Shown in pieces: positions 36,712 to 45,434 of a DNA stretch of 64,000 nucleotides. Position numbers and translations under genes: made by a program. A model generated the notes under the pieces. That model saw only the letters and a program-made list of their open reading frames with translations. It did not search any database and had not been told where the DNA came from. The stretch is taken from the NCBI GenBank assembly GCA_009780235.1, contig WRAK01000012.1, positions 1-64,000 on the forward strand, read 5' to 3'. How positions within the stretch are numbered: position 1 is the first letter of the stretch; every line of letters starts with the position of its first letter. The DNA comes from Oscillospiraceae bacterium (GTDB lineage Bacteria; Bacillota; Clostridia; Oscillospirales; Oscillospiraceae).

Positions 36712-37152
36712 ATGAAACTACACGAGCTAAGACCGGCTGACGGTTCTACGCATGTGCAAAAGCGCAAGGGCCGCGGCCCCGGCAGCGGCAACGGGAAAAC
36801 CGCAGGCCGCGGACACGGCGGTCAGAACTCCCGAAGCGGCGGCGGTGTCCGTGTCGGCTTCGAGGGCGGCCAGATGCCCCTCGCCCGTCGTCTGCCCAAG
36901 CGGGGCTTCAACAACATTTTCGCAAAGCCTTTTGTGAGCGTCAATGTCTCCGCTTTGGAGCAGTTCGAGAACGGCACTACTGTAACGGTACAGAGCCTCA
37001 TCGATGTCGGCTTGATTTCCAAGCCCAAGCATGGCTTGAAAATTTTGGCGAACGGCGACCTCACGAAGAAGCTCACCGTTCAGGCATCCGCATTTTCCGA
37101 ATCGGCAAAAGCCAAAATAGAAGCCGCGGGCGGGAAGGCGGAGGTGGTCTAA
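36712..37152 (+). CDS. rplO: 50S ribosomal protein L15
   Basis: 146 residues ([61 protein letters not shown]). Late-assembly 23S binder. Stop directly abuts the secY GTG. Confidence 0.97.
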   Translation: MKLHELRPADGSTHVQKRKGRGPGSGNGKTAGRGHGGQNSRSGGGVRVGFEGGQMPLARRLPKRGFNNIFAKPFVSVNVSALEQFENGTTVTVQSLIDVGLISKPKHGLKILANGDLTKKLTVQASAFSESAKAKIEAAGGKAEVV

Positions 37153-38481
37153 GTGTTACAGACAATTCGCAACGCTTGGAAAATCGAGGAACTGCGGGGG
37201 AAGATGATTTTTACCCTCTTAATCCTCGTCATCTTCCGCTTGGGTAACGCAGTCCCCGTGCCCTACGTAGACACAACGGCAATGACCGACTGGTTCGGGA
37301 ACATGCAGGGCACCATCTTGGGGCTCTTCAACACCATGAGCGGCGGCGGCCTTGAGACGGCGAGTCTATTTGCCCTCTCTATCCAGCCCTATATCACCTC
37401 GTCCATCGTCATGCAGCTCCTCTGCGTTGCCATCCCGGCACTTGAGCGGCTCCAGAAAGAAGGCGGCGAGGACGGCAAGAAGCTCATCAACAAAATCACC
37501 CGCTACGGCACCGTAGGTCTGGGTCTGGTCATGGGTTTTGCCTATTACCTGATGATGAGAAACGGCGGCATACTCAGCGCAGGTGCCGAAGGCTTCTGGC
37601 CGGGATTGATTATTGTCCTGTCCTTTACGGCAGGTAGTGCCCTCGTCATGTGGTTGGGTGAGCAGATTACGGAATTCGGCATCGGCAACGGTATCTCTAT
37701 CATCCTGTTCGCCGGTATCGTATCCCGCTTCCCGATTGCCATCGTTGGCATGATTAACGGTGTGAGAATGCCCGCCGGGATGGAGGGCGCGATTCCGTGG
37801 TGGATTATCCCATTGGTTCTGATAGGCGCGCTCGCACTCTTGGTGCTGATTGTCGTCATCCAGAACGCGGAACGAAAGATTCCCGTGCAGTATGCAAAGC
37901 GGGTCGTCGGTCGGAAGATGTACGGCGGTCAGAGCACGCATCTGCCCATCAAGCTCTCCATGACAGGCGTTCTGCCCATCATCTTCGCACAGGCTCTGGC
38001 GAGCTTACCCGCTACCATTGCGGTATTCGCCGGTGTAGACCCGACGAATGAAGAAGCGACCGGGTTTTTAGCCGGTATGGCAGGCTTCTTCGACCCGGCC
38101 GGTGCGCCGTATCTGATTATTTACATCCTGCTCATCGTATTCTTCAGCTACTTCTACGCACAGATTCAATTCAACCCGATTGAAATCTCGAACAACCTGA
38201 AGAAAAACGGCGGCTACATCCCCGGCTTCCGCCCGGGTAAGCCCACGCAGGAACACATCTCCAAGGTACTGGGCAAGATTACGCTCTTCGGCGCGGTCTA
38301 TCTCGCCGTTGTCGCGGGTCTGCCGATTCTGGTCGGCATATTCAGCGAGGCGGCGCAACGCACAGGTGTGGCCCTCGGCGGCACCAGCGTCATCATCGCG
38401 GTCGGTGTTGCGCTTGAGACGGTCAAGAGCTTGGAAAACCAGATGCTCATGCGCCATTACAAGGGCTTCCTGGATCAGTAG
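37153..38481 (+). CDS. secY: Protein translocase channel SecY
   Basis: 442 residues and ten membrane helices. The N terminus (AWKIEELRGKMIFTLLILVIFRLGNAVPVPYVD), the plug region and the cytoplasmic SecA/ribosome loops (ERKIPVQYAKRVVGRKMYGGQSTHLPIKL; GGYIPGFRPGKPT) are all present. Forms the SecYEG channel for export and membrane insertion. The GTG start directly follows the rplO stop, implying translational coupling. Confidence 0.97.
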   Translation: MLQTIRNAWKIEELRGKMIFTLLILVIFRLGNAVPVPYVDTTAMTDWFGNMQGTILGLFNTMSGGGLETASLFALSIQPYITSSIVMQLLCVAIPALERLQKEGGEDGKKLINKITRYGTVGLGLVMGFAYYLMMRNGGILSAGAEGFWPGLIIVLSFTAGSALVMWLGEQITEFGIGNGISIILFAGIVSRFPIAIVGMINGVRMPAGMEGAIPWWIIPLVLIGALALLVLIVVIQNAERKIPVQYAKRVVGRKMYGGQSTHLPIKLSMTGVLPIIFAQALASLPATIAVFAGVDPTNEEATGFLAGMAGFFDPAGAPYLIIYILLIVFFSYFYAQIQFNPIEISNNLKKNGGYIPGFRPGKPTQEHISKVLGKITLFGAVYLAVVAGLPILVGIFSEAAQRTGVALGGTSVIIAVGVALETVKSLENQMLMRHYKGFLDQ

Positions 38482-38492
38482 GAGACGGCTGT

Positions 38493-39131
38493 ATGAAACT
38501 CATTTTGTTAGGTGTGCCTGGAGCGGGCAAGGGAACCCAGGCGGCGCAAATCAGCGCACGTCTGGGCATTCCCACCTTATCCACGGGCAATATCTTACGT
38601 GCCGCCATAGCGGCAAAAACCCCCTTGGGGTTACAGGTTGAAGGCATTTTAGCCGGAGGCGAACTCGTCTCGGATGAAGTCATCCTCCCGCTCATCAAAG
38701 CGCGGATGGAAGAGCCGGACTGCAAAGCGGGCTACATCCTCGACGGCGTACCCCGCACAGTCGCACAGGCTGAGGGCTTGGAAGAATTAGGTGTCGAAGT
38801 CGATGCCTGTCTCTTCTTCGATGTCCCCGACGCGGTCGTCATTGACAGACTCGGCGGACGCAGAACGTGCGGCACCTGCAATGCGGCTTTCCATGTGAGC
38901 GCGAACCCGCCAAACGTCGCGGATGTCTGCGATGTCTGCGGCGATGCACTCACCATCCGCGCCGACGACGAGCCGGAGACCATCCGGCGGCGTTTGGAAG
39001 TCTTTCGGGAACAGACGGCACCGCTCATCGACTTCTACACGGCACGGGGCAAGGTGAAACCCATCCCCTGCGGCGACAAGTCGGTGGAAGAAGTCACGGC
39101 ATTGGTGTTCCAAACCTTGGAGTTAGCATGA
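38493..39131 (+). CDS. adk: Adenylate kinase
   Basis: 212 residues. P-loop GVPGAGKGTQA (about 7-17), NMP-binding segment, DGVPRTVAQAEGL, and a LID domain with a Cys4 zinc site (RRTCGTCNAAFHV ... DVCDVCGDAL), the Gram-positive form. Balances ATP, ADP and AMP. Its stop overlaps the map start (ATGA). Confidence 0.97.
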   Translation: MKLILLGVPGAGKGTQAAQISARLGIPTLSTGNILRAAIAAKTPLGLQVEGILAGGELVSDEVILPLIKARMEEPDCKAGYILDGVPRTVAQAEGLEELGVEVDACLFFDVPDAVVIDRLGGRRTCGTCNAAFHVSANPPNVADVCDVCGDALTIRADDEPETIRRRLEVFREQTAPLIDFYTARGKVKPIPCGDKSVEEVTALVFQTLELA

Positions 39132-39880
39132 TTCAGCTAAAATCCCGCAGGGAAATTGAAGTCATGCGCAAAGCGGGTCAGCTCACCGACAGAGCCAGAC
39201 GCTTGGCGGGCGAGATGACAGTACCCGGCGTGACCACCGCCGAGATTGACCGTGAGGTAAAGCGGCTGATTGAGAAAGACGGCGGGACCCCCGCTTTCCT
39301 CGGCTACCGAGGCTTTCCGAACAGCGTTTGTATCTCGGTGAACGAAGAAGTCATCCACGGCATCCCCGGTCATCGGGTGATAGCTCACGGTGATATCGTG
39401 AGTGTAGATGTAGGCGTTCTGCTGGGCGGATTCTACGGTGACTGCGCCGCCACATTCGCGGCGGGCGAGGTCACGGCGGAGACGCGGCGGCTTATCGACG
39501 TGACACGGCAGAGCTTCTGCGAAGGGCTGGCCTTCTGCAAGGAGGGTCACCGCTTATCGGATATCTCCCACGCCATCGGTTCTTACGCCGAGGCGCACGG
39601 ATTCTCCGTCGTGCGGGACTTCGTAGGTCACGGCATCGGTCAGCAGCTCCACGAGGACCCGGAAGTGCCGAACTTCGGCGTTAAGGGCAGAGGTACACGG
39701 CTCCGTGCGGGGATGACCCTCGCCATCGAACCCATGATTAACGCAGGCGGCTATGCGGTGCAAATCCTCGCAGACGGCTGGACGGTGATAACGGCGGACG
39801 GGAGCCTATCGGCGCACTATGAGAATACGGTACTCATTACGGATGGGGAACCCGAAATTCTCACCGTATCAAACCTTTGA
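39128..39880 (+). CDS. map: Methionine aminopeptidase, type I
   Basis: 250 residues in the pita-bread fold. Metal ligands are visible in SVDVGVLLGGFYGDCA (two Asp), FVGHGIGQQLHE (His), LAIEPM (Glu) and HYENTV (Glu). Removes initiator methionine from nascent proteins. The upstream open frame inside adk is not used: ATG overlaps the adk stop. Confidence 0.96.
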   Translation: MIQLKSRREIEVMRKAGQLTDRARRLAGEMTVPGVTTAEIDREVKRLIEKDGGTPAFLGYRGFPNSVCISVNEEVIHGIPGHRVIAHGDIVSVDVGVLLGGFYGDCAATFAAGEVTAETRRLIDVTRQSFCEGLAFCKEGHRLSDISHAIGSYAEAHGFSVVRDFVGHGIGQQLHEDPEVPNFGVKGRGTRLRAGMTLAIEPMINAGGYAVQILADGWTVITADGSLSAHYENTVLITDGEPEILTVSNL

Positions 39881-39890
39881 GGTGAATGGT

Positions 39891-40196
39891 ATGGAGATGA
39901 GCAAAGGAGATATCGTACAGTCGCTCAATGGACGGGACAAGGGCAAAGCCCTGTACGTCGCAGAAGTGGACGGCGAGTACGTCATCTTAGTAGACGGCAA
40001 GAGCCGCCGCTTGGAACATCCCAAGCGGAAAAAGCAAAAACACTGCATGTTCCTCACGTCTGACGGATATCGGCTCTCCGAGAAGCTGCGGGCAGACGAA
40101 CATGTAACAAACAGCGAAGTCAGGCGGGCCTTGGCGACATTCAACGCCGGGGCAGAAGAACAAAGTGAAAACGAAACCGAACCCGGGGGAGGTTAG
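39891..40196 (+). CDS. KOW-motif RNA-binding protein, L14e/L27e-like
   Basis: 101 residues with an N-terminal KOW motif (MSKGDIVQSLNGRDKGKALYVAEVDGEYVILVDGKSRRL) and a basic then acidic tail. In Clostridia a protein of this type is often encoded between map and infA, and its ribosomal role has not been settled to my knowledge. GAGGTG lies before the ATG at 39891, and another ATG 6 bases on is possible. Confidence 0.85.
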   Translation: MEMSKGDIVQSLNGRDKGKALYVAEVDGEYVILVDGKSRRLEHPKRKKQKHCMFLTSDGYRLSEKLRADEHVTNSEVRRALATFNAGAEEQSENETEPGGG

Positions 40197-40202
40197 CGCA
40201 AT

Positions 40203-40421
40203 ATGGCAAAAGACGACGTAATCGAGCTGGAAGGTACCGTGATAGAATCGCTCCCGAACGCCATGTTCCAAGTGGATATCGGCAACGGACACGTAATCTT
40301 AGCGCACATATCCGGCAAGCTTCGGATGAATTTCATCCGCATCCTGCCCGGCGATAAGGTGACGATTCAGATGTCGCCCTATGATTTAACAAGGGGCCGC
40401 ATCACATGGAGAAGTAAGTAA
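40203..40421 (+). CDS. infA: Translation initiation factor IF-1
   Basis: 72 residues, single OB fold, full length ([50 protein letters not shown]). Blocks the A site during initiation. Only 6 bases after the preceding stop. Confidence 0.97.
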   Translation: MAKDDVIELEGTVIESLPNAMFQVDIGNGHVILAHISGKLRMNFIRILPGDKVTIQMSPYDLTRGRITWRSK

Positions 40422-40545
40422 GTACAATGATCAAATCAGGGCAAAAGTTCTTGTTTTTTCGGTGCGGAATCAGGGGATTGAGGCGTCACCTCTTGTCTCT
40501 TCCGCGGCACCTTGTTCCAAACCGGGAAATCAGACTTTTATCATA

Positions 40546-40570
40546 GCGGACGGCCAAAGGCCGACCCTAC
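40546..40570. repeat. Single GGCCAAAGGCC half-element in the infA-rpmJ gap
   Basis: GCGGACGGCCAAAGGCCGACCCTAC. The 183-base gap otherwise holds nothing recognised. Confidence 0.75.
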
Positions 40571-40604
40571 AAGCCGCATGGAGCGGCAGCAGGAGGTATA
40601 ACAC

Positions 40605-40718
40605 ATGAAAGTCAGACCGAGTGTGAAGCCCATGTGCGAAAAATGCAAAATCATCAAGCGCAAGGGCAGAGTTATGGTAATTTGCGAAAACCCGCGTCAC
40701 AAGCAGAGACAAGGTTAA
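40605..40718 (+). CDS. rpmJ: 50S ribosomal protein L36
   Basis: 37 residues: [20 protein letters not shown] then [17 protein letters not shown]. Zinc ligands C11, C14, C27 and H32 are intact (C+ form). AGGAGG lies before the ATG. Standard place between infA and rpsM. Confidence 0.96.
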   Translation: MKVRPSVKPMCEKCKIIKRKGRVMVICENPRHKQRQG

Positions 40719-40738
40719 GAGGAAGGAGAACTGTTTAT

Positions 40739-41107
40739 ATGGCACGTATTTCCGGTGTTGATTTACCCAGAGATAAACGGATTGAGATTGCTCTCACCTA
40801 TATCTTCGGAATCGGCAGAAAAAGCGCGAAGGATATCCTGGCCGCTACGGGGATAGACCCCACCATCAGAGTAAAAGACCTCTCCGAAGAGGACGAAATC
40901 AAGCTCCGTGAATGTATCGACAAAGAGTACATCGTGGAGGGTGACCGCCGCCGTTCCGTCGCGCTTGACATCAAGCGTCTCACGGAAATCGGCAGCTATC
41001 GGGGTCTGCGGCATCGCCGCGGTCTGCCCGTGAGAGGCCAGCGGTCGAAAACAAACGCCAGAACCCGTAAAGGGCCGAAGCGTACTATCGCGAATAAGAA
41101 GAAGTAA
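40739..41107 (+). CDS. rpsM: 30S ribosomal protein S13
   Basis: 122 residues ([30 protein letters not shown]; ending [23 protein letters not shown]). Contacts the P-site tRNA. ATG at 40739 follows GAAGGAG. Confidence 0.97.
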   Translation: MARISGVDLPRDKRIEIALTYIFGIGRKSAKDILAATGIDPTIRVKDLSEEDEIKLRECIDKEYIVEGDRRRSVALDIKRLTEIGSYRGLRHRRGLPVRGQRSKTNARTRKGPKRTIANKKK

Positions 41108-41121
41108 GGAGGGATGTAATC

Positions 41122-41520
41122 ATGGCACCACCCAAAGGTAAAAAGACCAGAACCCGCCGTCGCGAACGGAAAAATATCGAGAAGGGAGCCGTCCACATCC
41201 GCTCTTCCTTCAACAACACGATGGTCACCGTGACCGACGTGAACGGAAACGCCATCAGTTGGGCGTCCTCCGGCGGCCAAGGTTTTAGAGGCAGCAAGAA
41301 ATCTACCCCCTTCGCCGCACAGACAGCGGCAGAGGTCGCGGCGAAAGCCGCCATGGAACACGGGCTGAAGACGGTACAGGTCTTCGTCAAAGGTCCCGGC
41401 TCCGGCCGTGAGGCCGCAATTCGCGCGCTGCAAAGCGCAGGGCTGGAAGTCACGATGATCAAAGACGTGACCCCCATCCCCCACAACGGCTGCCGTCCGC
41501 CCAAGCGGCGCAGAGTATAA
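41122..41520 (+). CDS. rpsK: 30S ribosomal protein S11
   Basis: 132 residues ([32 protein letters not shown]; ending [11 protein letters not shown]). 30S platform protein. GGAGGG before the ATG. Confidence 0.97.
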   Translation: MAPPKGKKTRTRRRERKNIEKGAVHIRSSFNNTMVTVTDVNGNAISWASSGGQGFRGSKKSTPFAAQTAAEVAAKAAMEHGLKTVQVFVKGPGSGREAAIRALQSAGLEVTMIKDVTPIPHNGCRPPKRRRV

Positions 41521-41534
41521 GGAGGAGCGCAGAT

Positions 41535-42161
41535 ATGGCAAGATACACAGGAGCAGTCTGCCGCCTCTGCCGCAGAGAGGGCGAGAAGCTCTTTCTCAAG
41601 GGCGACAGATGCTATACAGGAAAATGTGCAGTCGGCAAGAGAGCCTATCCCCCCGGCCAACACGGTCAGGGTCGGACAAAGGCATCCGAGCACGGCACAC
41701 AGCTTCGTGAGAAGCAGAAAGTCAAGCGTTATTACGGCCTTCTTGAGAGCCAGTTCCGCGGCTATTTCGAGATGGCGAAAAAGCGCAAGGGCCAGTCGGG
41801 TGAGAACCTGCTCTCTATTTTAGAGAGCCGCCTCGACAACACGGCCTATCGGCTCGGTTTCGGTTCCTCTCGTGCAGAGGCCCGTCAGCTCGTCCGCCAC
41901 GGCCATTTCTTGGTAGACGGCAAAAAGGTCAACATCCCCTCTTTCCTCGTGAAGCCGGGCATGATTATCTCCATCAAAGATAAGAGCCGGCAATCGGAGA
42001 AAATCAAGGGCAACTTGGAGGCCGGCGCGTCCCGCAATGCGCCCCGTTGGTTAGAGTATGACCGCTCCAATCATGTGGCGAAGGTTGTGGCATTGCCCAC
42101 GAAAGCGGACATTGACCTGCCCATCGCCGAACACTTGATCGTTGAGCTTTACTCAAAGTAA
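41535..42161 (+). CDS. rpsD: 30S ribosomal protein S4
   Basis: 208 residues with the N-terminal Cys cluster ([18 protein letters not shown]...C) seen in many Gram-positives and an S4 domain ([30 protein letters not shown]). Starts 30S assembly. In the alpha cluster position, followed by a structured 230-base gap before rpoA. Confidence 0.97.
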   Translation: MARYTGAVCRLCRREGEKLFLKGDRCYTGKCAVGKRAYPPGQHGQGRTKASEHGTQLREKQKVKRYYGLLESQFRGYFEMAKKRKGQSGENLLSILESRLDNTAYRLGFGSSRAEARQLVRHGHFLVDGKKVNIPSFLVKPGMIISIKDKSRQSEKIKGNLEAGASRNAPRWLEYDRSNHVAKVVALPTKADIDLPIAEHLIVELYSK

Positions 42162-42192
42162 GCGTAAAACCCTCAATTGGATAGCTGAGAAG

Positions 42193-42355
42193 TAGTAGTC
42201 GATGAACTGGAAAAGCGGAGCAGGATTTGCAGGGTCAATTTTCGCAGTTCAAGGATGACGACGCGGGTGGGCTTTATGCCCGCCAAGGAGGAAGACGCAG
42301 AAATGCGGAAATGGAACCGCAAAGACGCTCTGGTTTTCCGGTTCATCGACTATTA
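42193..42355 (+). ncRNA. Candidate structured RNA element between rpsD and rpoA
   Basis: A 22-bp long-range stem (42193-42214 with 42334-42355, two wobble pairs) closes a region with inner hairpins GGTGGGC/GCCCGCC (42266-42284) and TGCGG/CCGCA (42304 onward). Within it AAGGAGG precedes a possible 17-residue leader peptide (ATG 42303, TAA 42354-42356). This could be an autoregulatory leader of rpoA-rplQ. I do not recognise a described motif. Confidence 0.55.
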
Positions 42356-42393
42356 ATAGGAAACTGAATTAAAATTAGGAGGGTATTCGTCTT

Positions 42394-43347
42394 ATGATTG
42401 AAATAGAGCGTCCGCGTATTGAATGTATCGAAACCCCCGGTGACCATTCTTACGGCAAGTTCGAGGTCGAGCCCTTAGAGCGGGGCTACGGGACCACCCT
42501 GGGCAACTCCCTGCGGCGGATTCTCCTGTCCTCGCTCCCCGGAACTGCCGTTACCACCGTGAAGATTGCCGGGATTCAGCACGAATTTTCCACCATCCCC
42601 GGCGTGAAAGAGGATGTGACGGAAATCATCCTCAACGTCAAGGGCATCATCGCAAAGCTCCACGTCGAAGGCGTCAAGACCGTCTATATCGAGGCATCCG
42701 GCGAGGGCGTTGTCACCGCCGGAGACATCAAAGAGGACGGTGAGGTGGACATCTTAAACCCCGACCACCATATCGCAACCCTTGGCCCCGATGCGTTCTT
42801 CAGCATGGAGCTGACCCTGTCGCACGGCAGAGGCTATGTTCCCGCCGAGCGCAACAAGCCCCAGCAGACCATCATCGGCGTGATTCCCGTCGACTCCATC
42901 TACACCCCCGTGACGCGCGTCAACTATTCTGTCGAGAATACCCGTGTGGGTAAGACCACGGACTTTGACAAGCTGACCTTGGAAGTGTGGACGGATAAGA
43001 CCCTCTCCGCCAGAGATGCCGTTTCTTTGGGCGCAAAGATTCTCGTAGACCACTTTGAACTGTTCATCGGCCTCTCTGAGACCGTAGGCGAGCGGAGCAC
43101 CGTGGTCGAGCGGTCGGAGACCCAGCGGGATAAAGTGCTGGAGATGACCATCGAAGAATTAGACCTCTCGGTGCGGAGCTTCAACTGCCTCAAGCGCGCC
43201 AACATCAACACGGTGGAAGATTTGATTTCTAAAACGGAAGACGAAATGATTAAGGTACGTAACCTCGGTCGCAAGTCTCTCGAAGAAGTCATCCATAAGC
43301 TGAACATGATGGGTATGCACCTCGCTGATGACGAGGAAAACAGATAA
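42394..43347 (+). CDS. rpoA: RNA polymerase alpha subunit
   Basis: 317 residues: N-terminal dimerisation domain (about 1-230, with [20 protein letters not shown]) and C-terminal domain (about 245-310, [22 protein letters not shown]) that binds UP elements and regulators. GGAGGG before the ATG. Follows the structured gap. Confidence 0.98.
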   Translation: MIEIERPRIECIETPGDHSYGKFEVEPLERGYGTTLGNSLRRILLSSLPGTAVTTVKIAGIQHEFSTIPGVKEDVTEIILNVKGIIAKLHVEGVKTVYIEASGEGVVTAGDIKEDGEVDILNPDHHIATLGPDAFFSMELTLSHGRGYVPAERNKPQQTIIGVIPVDSIYTPVTRVNYSVENTRVGKTTDFDKLTLEVWTDKTLSARDAVSLGAKILVDHFELFIGLSETVGERSTVVERSETQRDKVLEMTIEELDLSVRSFNCLKRANINTVEDLISKTEDEMIKVRNLGRKSLEEVIHKLNMMGMHLADDEENR

Positions 43348-43431
43348 GGGCAATGAGCAATTAACAATGAGCAATGAACAATTGCTGTGTCCGCCTGCGG
43401 CGGACGGATTTGATAGGAGGGAAAGAACCCT

Positions 43432-43974
43432 ATGCCTGGAACAAGAAAATTAGGCAAGCCGACAGACCAGCGGCGTGCCATGATGCGGCAACAGGTGACG
43501 GATTTCTTAGACAAGGGCCGGATGGAGACCACCATCACCCGCGCCAAAGAGATTCGGCCGATTGCCGAAAAAATGATTACCCTCGGCAAGAAGAACACCT
43601 TGGCCTCTCGTCGTGACGCTTTGGCGTTCATCACACGGGAAGACGTGGTCACAAAGATTTTTGCCGAGCTCGCGCCGAGATTTGCCGCACGGCAGGGCGG
43701 CTACTGCCGCATCGTGCGCATCGGCCCCCGCCGCGGCGACGCCGCCGAGATGGCGGTCATTGAGCTTGTGGAAGAAGAAATTCGCACAGCCCCGGCGAAA
43801 GCAAAGCCGGCTCCGACACGTGCAAAGCCCGCTGCGAAAAAAGCAGCGGCTGCGCCGGAAGTCGAAGAAACTCCGGTATCGCTCGAAGAGACAGACGCTG
43901 AGACCGTAGAAGCCGAAGTGGCTGAAGTGGAAGCAGCAGTCGAAGAAGTGGAAGCCGAAGAGACCGAAGCATAA
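43432..43974 (+). CDS. rplQ: 50S ribosomal protein L17 with acidic C-terminal tail
   Basis: Residues 1-113 are L17 ([30 protein letters not shown]). Residues about 114-180 add an Ala/Lys/Pro segment and then a strongly acidic Glu/Val/Ala tail. Standard L17 is about 112-130 residues, so the tail is extra. GGAGGG before the ATG. Last gene of the ribosomal cluster. Confidence 0.96.
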   Translation: MPGTRKLGKPTDQRRAMMRQQVTDFLDKGRMETTITRAKEIRPIAEKMITLGKKNTLASRRDALAFITREDVVTKIFAELAPRFAARQGGYCRIVRIGPRRGDAAEMAVIELVEEEIRTAPAKAKPAPTRAKPAAKKAAAAPEVEETPVSLEETDAETVEAEVAEVEAAVEEVEAEETEA

Positions 43975-43978
43975 GAAT

Positions 43979-44025
43979 AAAAACCCTCCCCGAAAGAGAC
44001 ACTAGTCTCAAAGGGAGGGTTTTTT
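43979..44025 (+). terminator. Terminator of the S10-spc-alpha cluster
   Basis: AAAAACCCTCCC pairs with GGGAGGGTTTTT, with an inner GAGAC/GTCTC helix. Confidence 0.92.
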
Positions 44026-44104
44026 CTATGCAAGCATAGAAAAAACTGGACTTAAATGAGTGCGTGGTACTCTCGGCCAAGGCCGGAACCGCACCACATG
44101 CACA

Positions 44105-44167
44105 AAATGACCATTCCTTTTTCGTGGTCGCTTTGTGCTCAGCACACAACGAAAGGAATGGTCATTT
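44105..44167 (+). promoter_or_regulatory. Hairpin that buries the spoVAC Shine-Dalgarno
   Basis: AAATGACCATTCCTTTTTCG (44105-44124) pairs with CGAAAGGAATGGTCATTT (44150-44167), ending 2 bases before the ATG. The 3' arm contains the SD AAAGGA. No T run, so it is not a simple terminator. Confidence 0.7.
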
Positions 44168-44169
44168 CT

Positions 44170-44607
44170 ATGAACATGACGAACCAACAGTACAGCGCAT
44201 ACATCGACAGCATGGCTCCAAAGTCAAAGCTCTGGAGCAACATGGTACGCGCTTTCCTCGTGGGCGGGTTTATTTGCACGGTGGGGGAGGGCTTCATTCG
44301 GCTCTATGTCCGTCTGGGTGCCGAGTTGGAAAACGCCCGCACGGCGGGGGCGATTACGCTCATTTTTCTCGGTGCGCTGCTCACGGGGCTGAAAGTATAC
44401 GACAAGCTCGCCAAAGCAGGCAAGGCGGGCGCATTAGTGCCGATTACGGGCTTTGCCAATGCCGTCGTCAGCCCTGCGATGGAGTTCAAGAGCGAGGGCC
44501 ACGTGGCGGGGCTTGCGGCGAAGCTGTTTTCGATTGCGGGGCCTGTGCTGGTGTTCGGCTCATTGGCGGCGATGGTGTATGGGGTGATATATGCCCTGTT
44601 CTCGTAG
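44170..44607 (+). CDS. spoVAC: Stage V sporulation protein AC
   Basis: The 145-residue membrane protein has about four helices and typical SpoVAC wording (KLWSNMVRAFLVGGFICTVGEGF; LTGLKVYDKLAKAGKAGALVPITGFANAVVSPAMEFKSEG). SpoVAC is a pore-forming part of the dipicolinic-acid channel of spores. spoVAD and spoVAE, usual neighbours, do not follow here. The start at 44170 lies just after an SD-containing hairpin. TAG comes from the following repeat. Confidence 0.92.
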   Translation: MNMTNQQYSAYIDSMAPKSKLWSNMVRAFLVGGFICTVGEGFIRLYVRLGAELENARTAGAITLIFLGALLTGLKVYDKLAKAGKAGALVPITGFANAVVSPAMEFKSEGHVAGLAAKLFSIAGPVLVFGSLAAMVYGVIYALFS

Positions 44608-44653
44608 GGGGGAGGGTGCAAACAGCGCAGCTAATTGTGATGGCACCCCCTAC
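44604..44653. repeat. Paired element, GTAGGGGGGAGGGTGC type
   Basis: Left GTAGGGGGGAGGGTGC and right GGCACCCCCTAC, overlapping the spoVAC stop. Confidence 0.75.
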
Positions 44654-44707
44654 AAAAAGTGCGCCCTCTGACTACTGCCCAAAACCGCATACACCGGGAG
44701 GATACCA

Positions 44708-45190
44708 TTGTACAACGTAGCCATATTAGAACCGGAGCGGGGCAAAATCGCAACCCTACTCCAAAATCGGCTCGCCGAACGAGGCGGCCCGTCGGTCACG
44801 CTCATACGGGGCGGGCATCTGCACGCCTTCTCCGGCGCATACGACCTCTTCGTGGCAGCATCCCCCACGGAGGAAGGGGGAGCCGCAAGCCCGGCCCTCT
44901 CCTGCCGCGCCCTGCTCACCTGCGCAGAGACGCCGATTATCCCCTCACAATGGGTAGTAGATTATGGCCTCTCCGTCCGTGATTCGCTCACAGTCTCCAG
45001 TTTGGAACCGAATCATGCAGTCCTCGCTCTCCAACGGGAGCTTGTGACCTTAGACGGCACCGTCATCGAGCAACAAGAACTCCCCCTCCCCATCCCGTCC
45101 GGAACGAGTGTGCAAGGCGTGATGGCCTTGTACGGGAGTCTGCTGATTCTGGGCGTGCCGCCGGAGGAATTGACGGGAGGTACACATTGA
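44708..45190 (+). CDS. Conserved-looking hypothetical protein, unknown
   Basis: The 160 residues begin MYNVAILEPERGKIATLLQN, with a TTG start 7 bases after GGGAGG. It looks like a small soluble alpha/beta protein, with no membrane helix and no motif I recognise. Codon usage is like the neighbours and no overlapping frame is better, so it is likely real. It lies between spoVAC and the SSB-like gene, and its role is unknown. Confidence 0.65.
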   Translation: MYNVAILEPERGKIATLLQNRLAERGGPSVTLIRGGHLHAFSGAYDLFVAASPTEEGGAASPALSCRALLTCAETPIIPSQWVVDYGLSVRDSLTVSSLEPNHAVLALQRELVTLDGTVIEQQELPLPIPSGTSVQGVMALYGSLLILGVPPEELTGGTH

Positions 45191-45193
45191 ATT

Positions 45194-45213
45194 AAGCAGA
45201 GTAGAACTCTGCT
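45194..45213 (+). terminator. Short hairpin after the hypothetical gene; gap to 45395 otherwise empty
   Basis: AGCAGAGT and ACTCTGCT around AGA, followed by TCTAAG. Possibly a weak terminator. I see no gene in the following stretch to 45395. Confidence 0.5.
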
Positions 45214-45395
45214 TCTAAGCTCGTACCGACCCGCATATACTTCCAATGAATTGCCCCGCCGGGCGTCCGGCGTCCAAGCGTTTCGCGAAACATCGAACGA
45301 AACTTCACTTGCGGGTGATTTTCTCGCAAATGGTTAGTTGAGTCCATGCGCTTGGAGTAAAACCTTGTTTCGCCGTAATATAGATGGAGTTAGGG

Positions 45396-45423
45396 CTCCC
45401 CACGGAGCTTGCTCCGTGGGGAG
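45396..45423 (+). promoter_or_regulatory. Hairpin containing the SD of the SSB-like gene
   Basis: CTCCCCACGGAGC and GCTCCGTGGGGAG, 13-bp perfect stem with a TT loop. The only SD (GGGGAG) is inside the 3' arm. Confidence 0.65.
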
Positions 45424-45434
45424 ATGTGAATACA

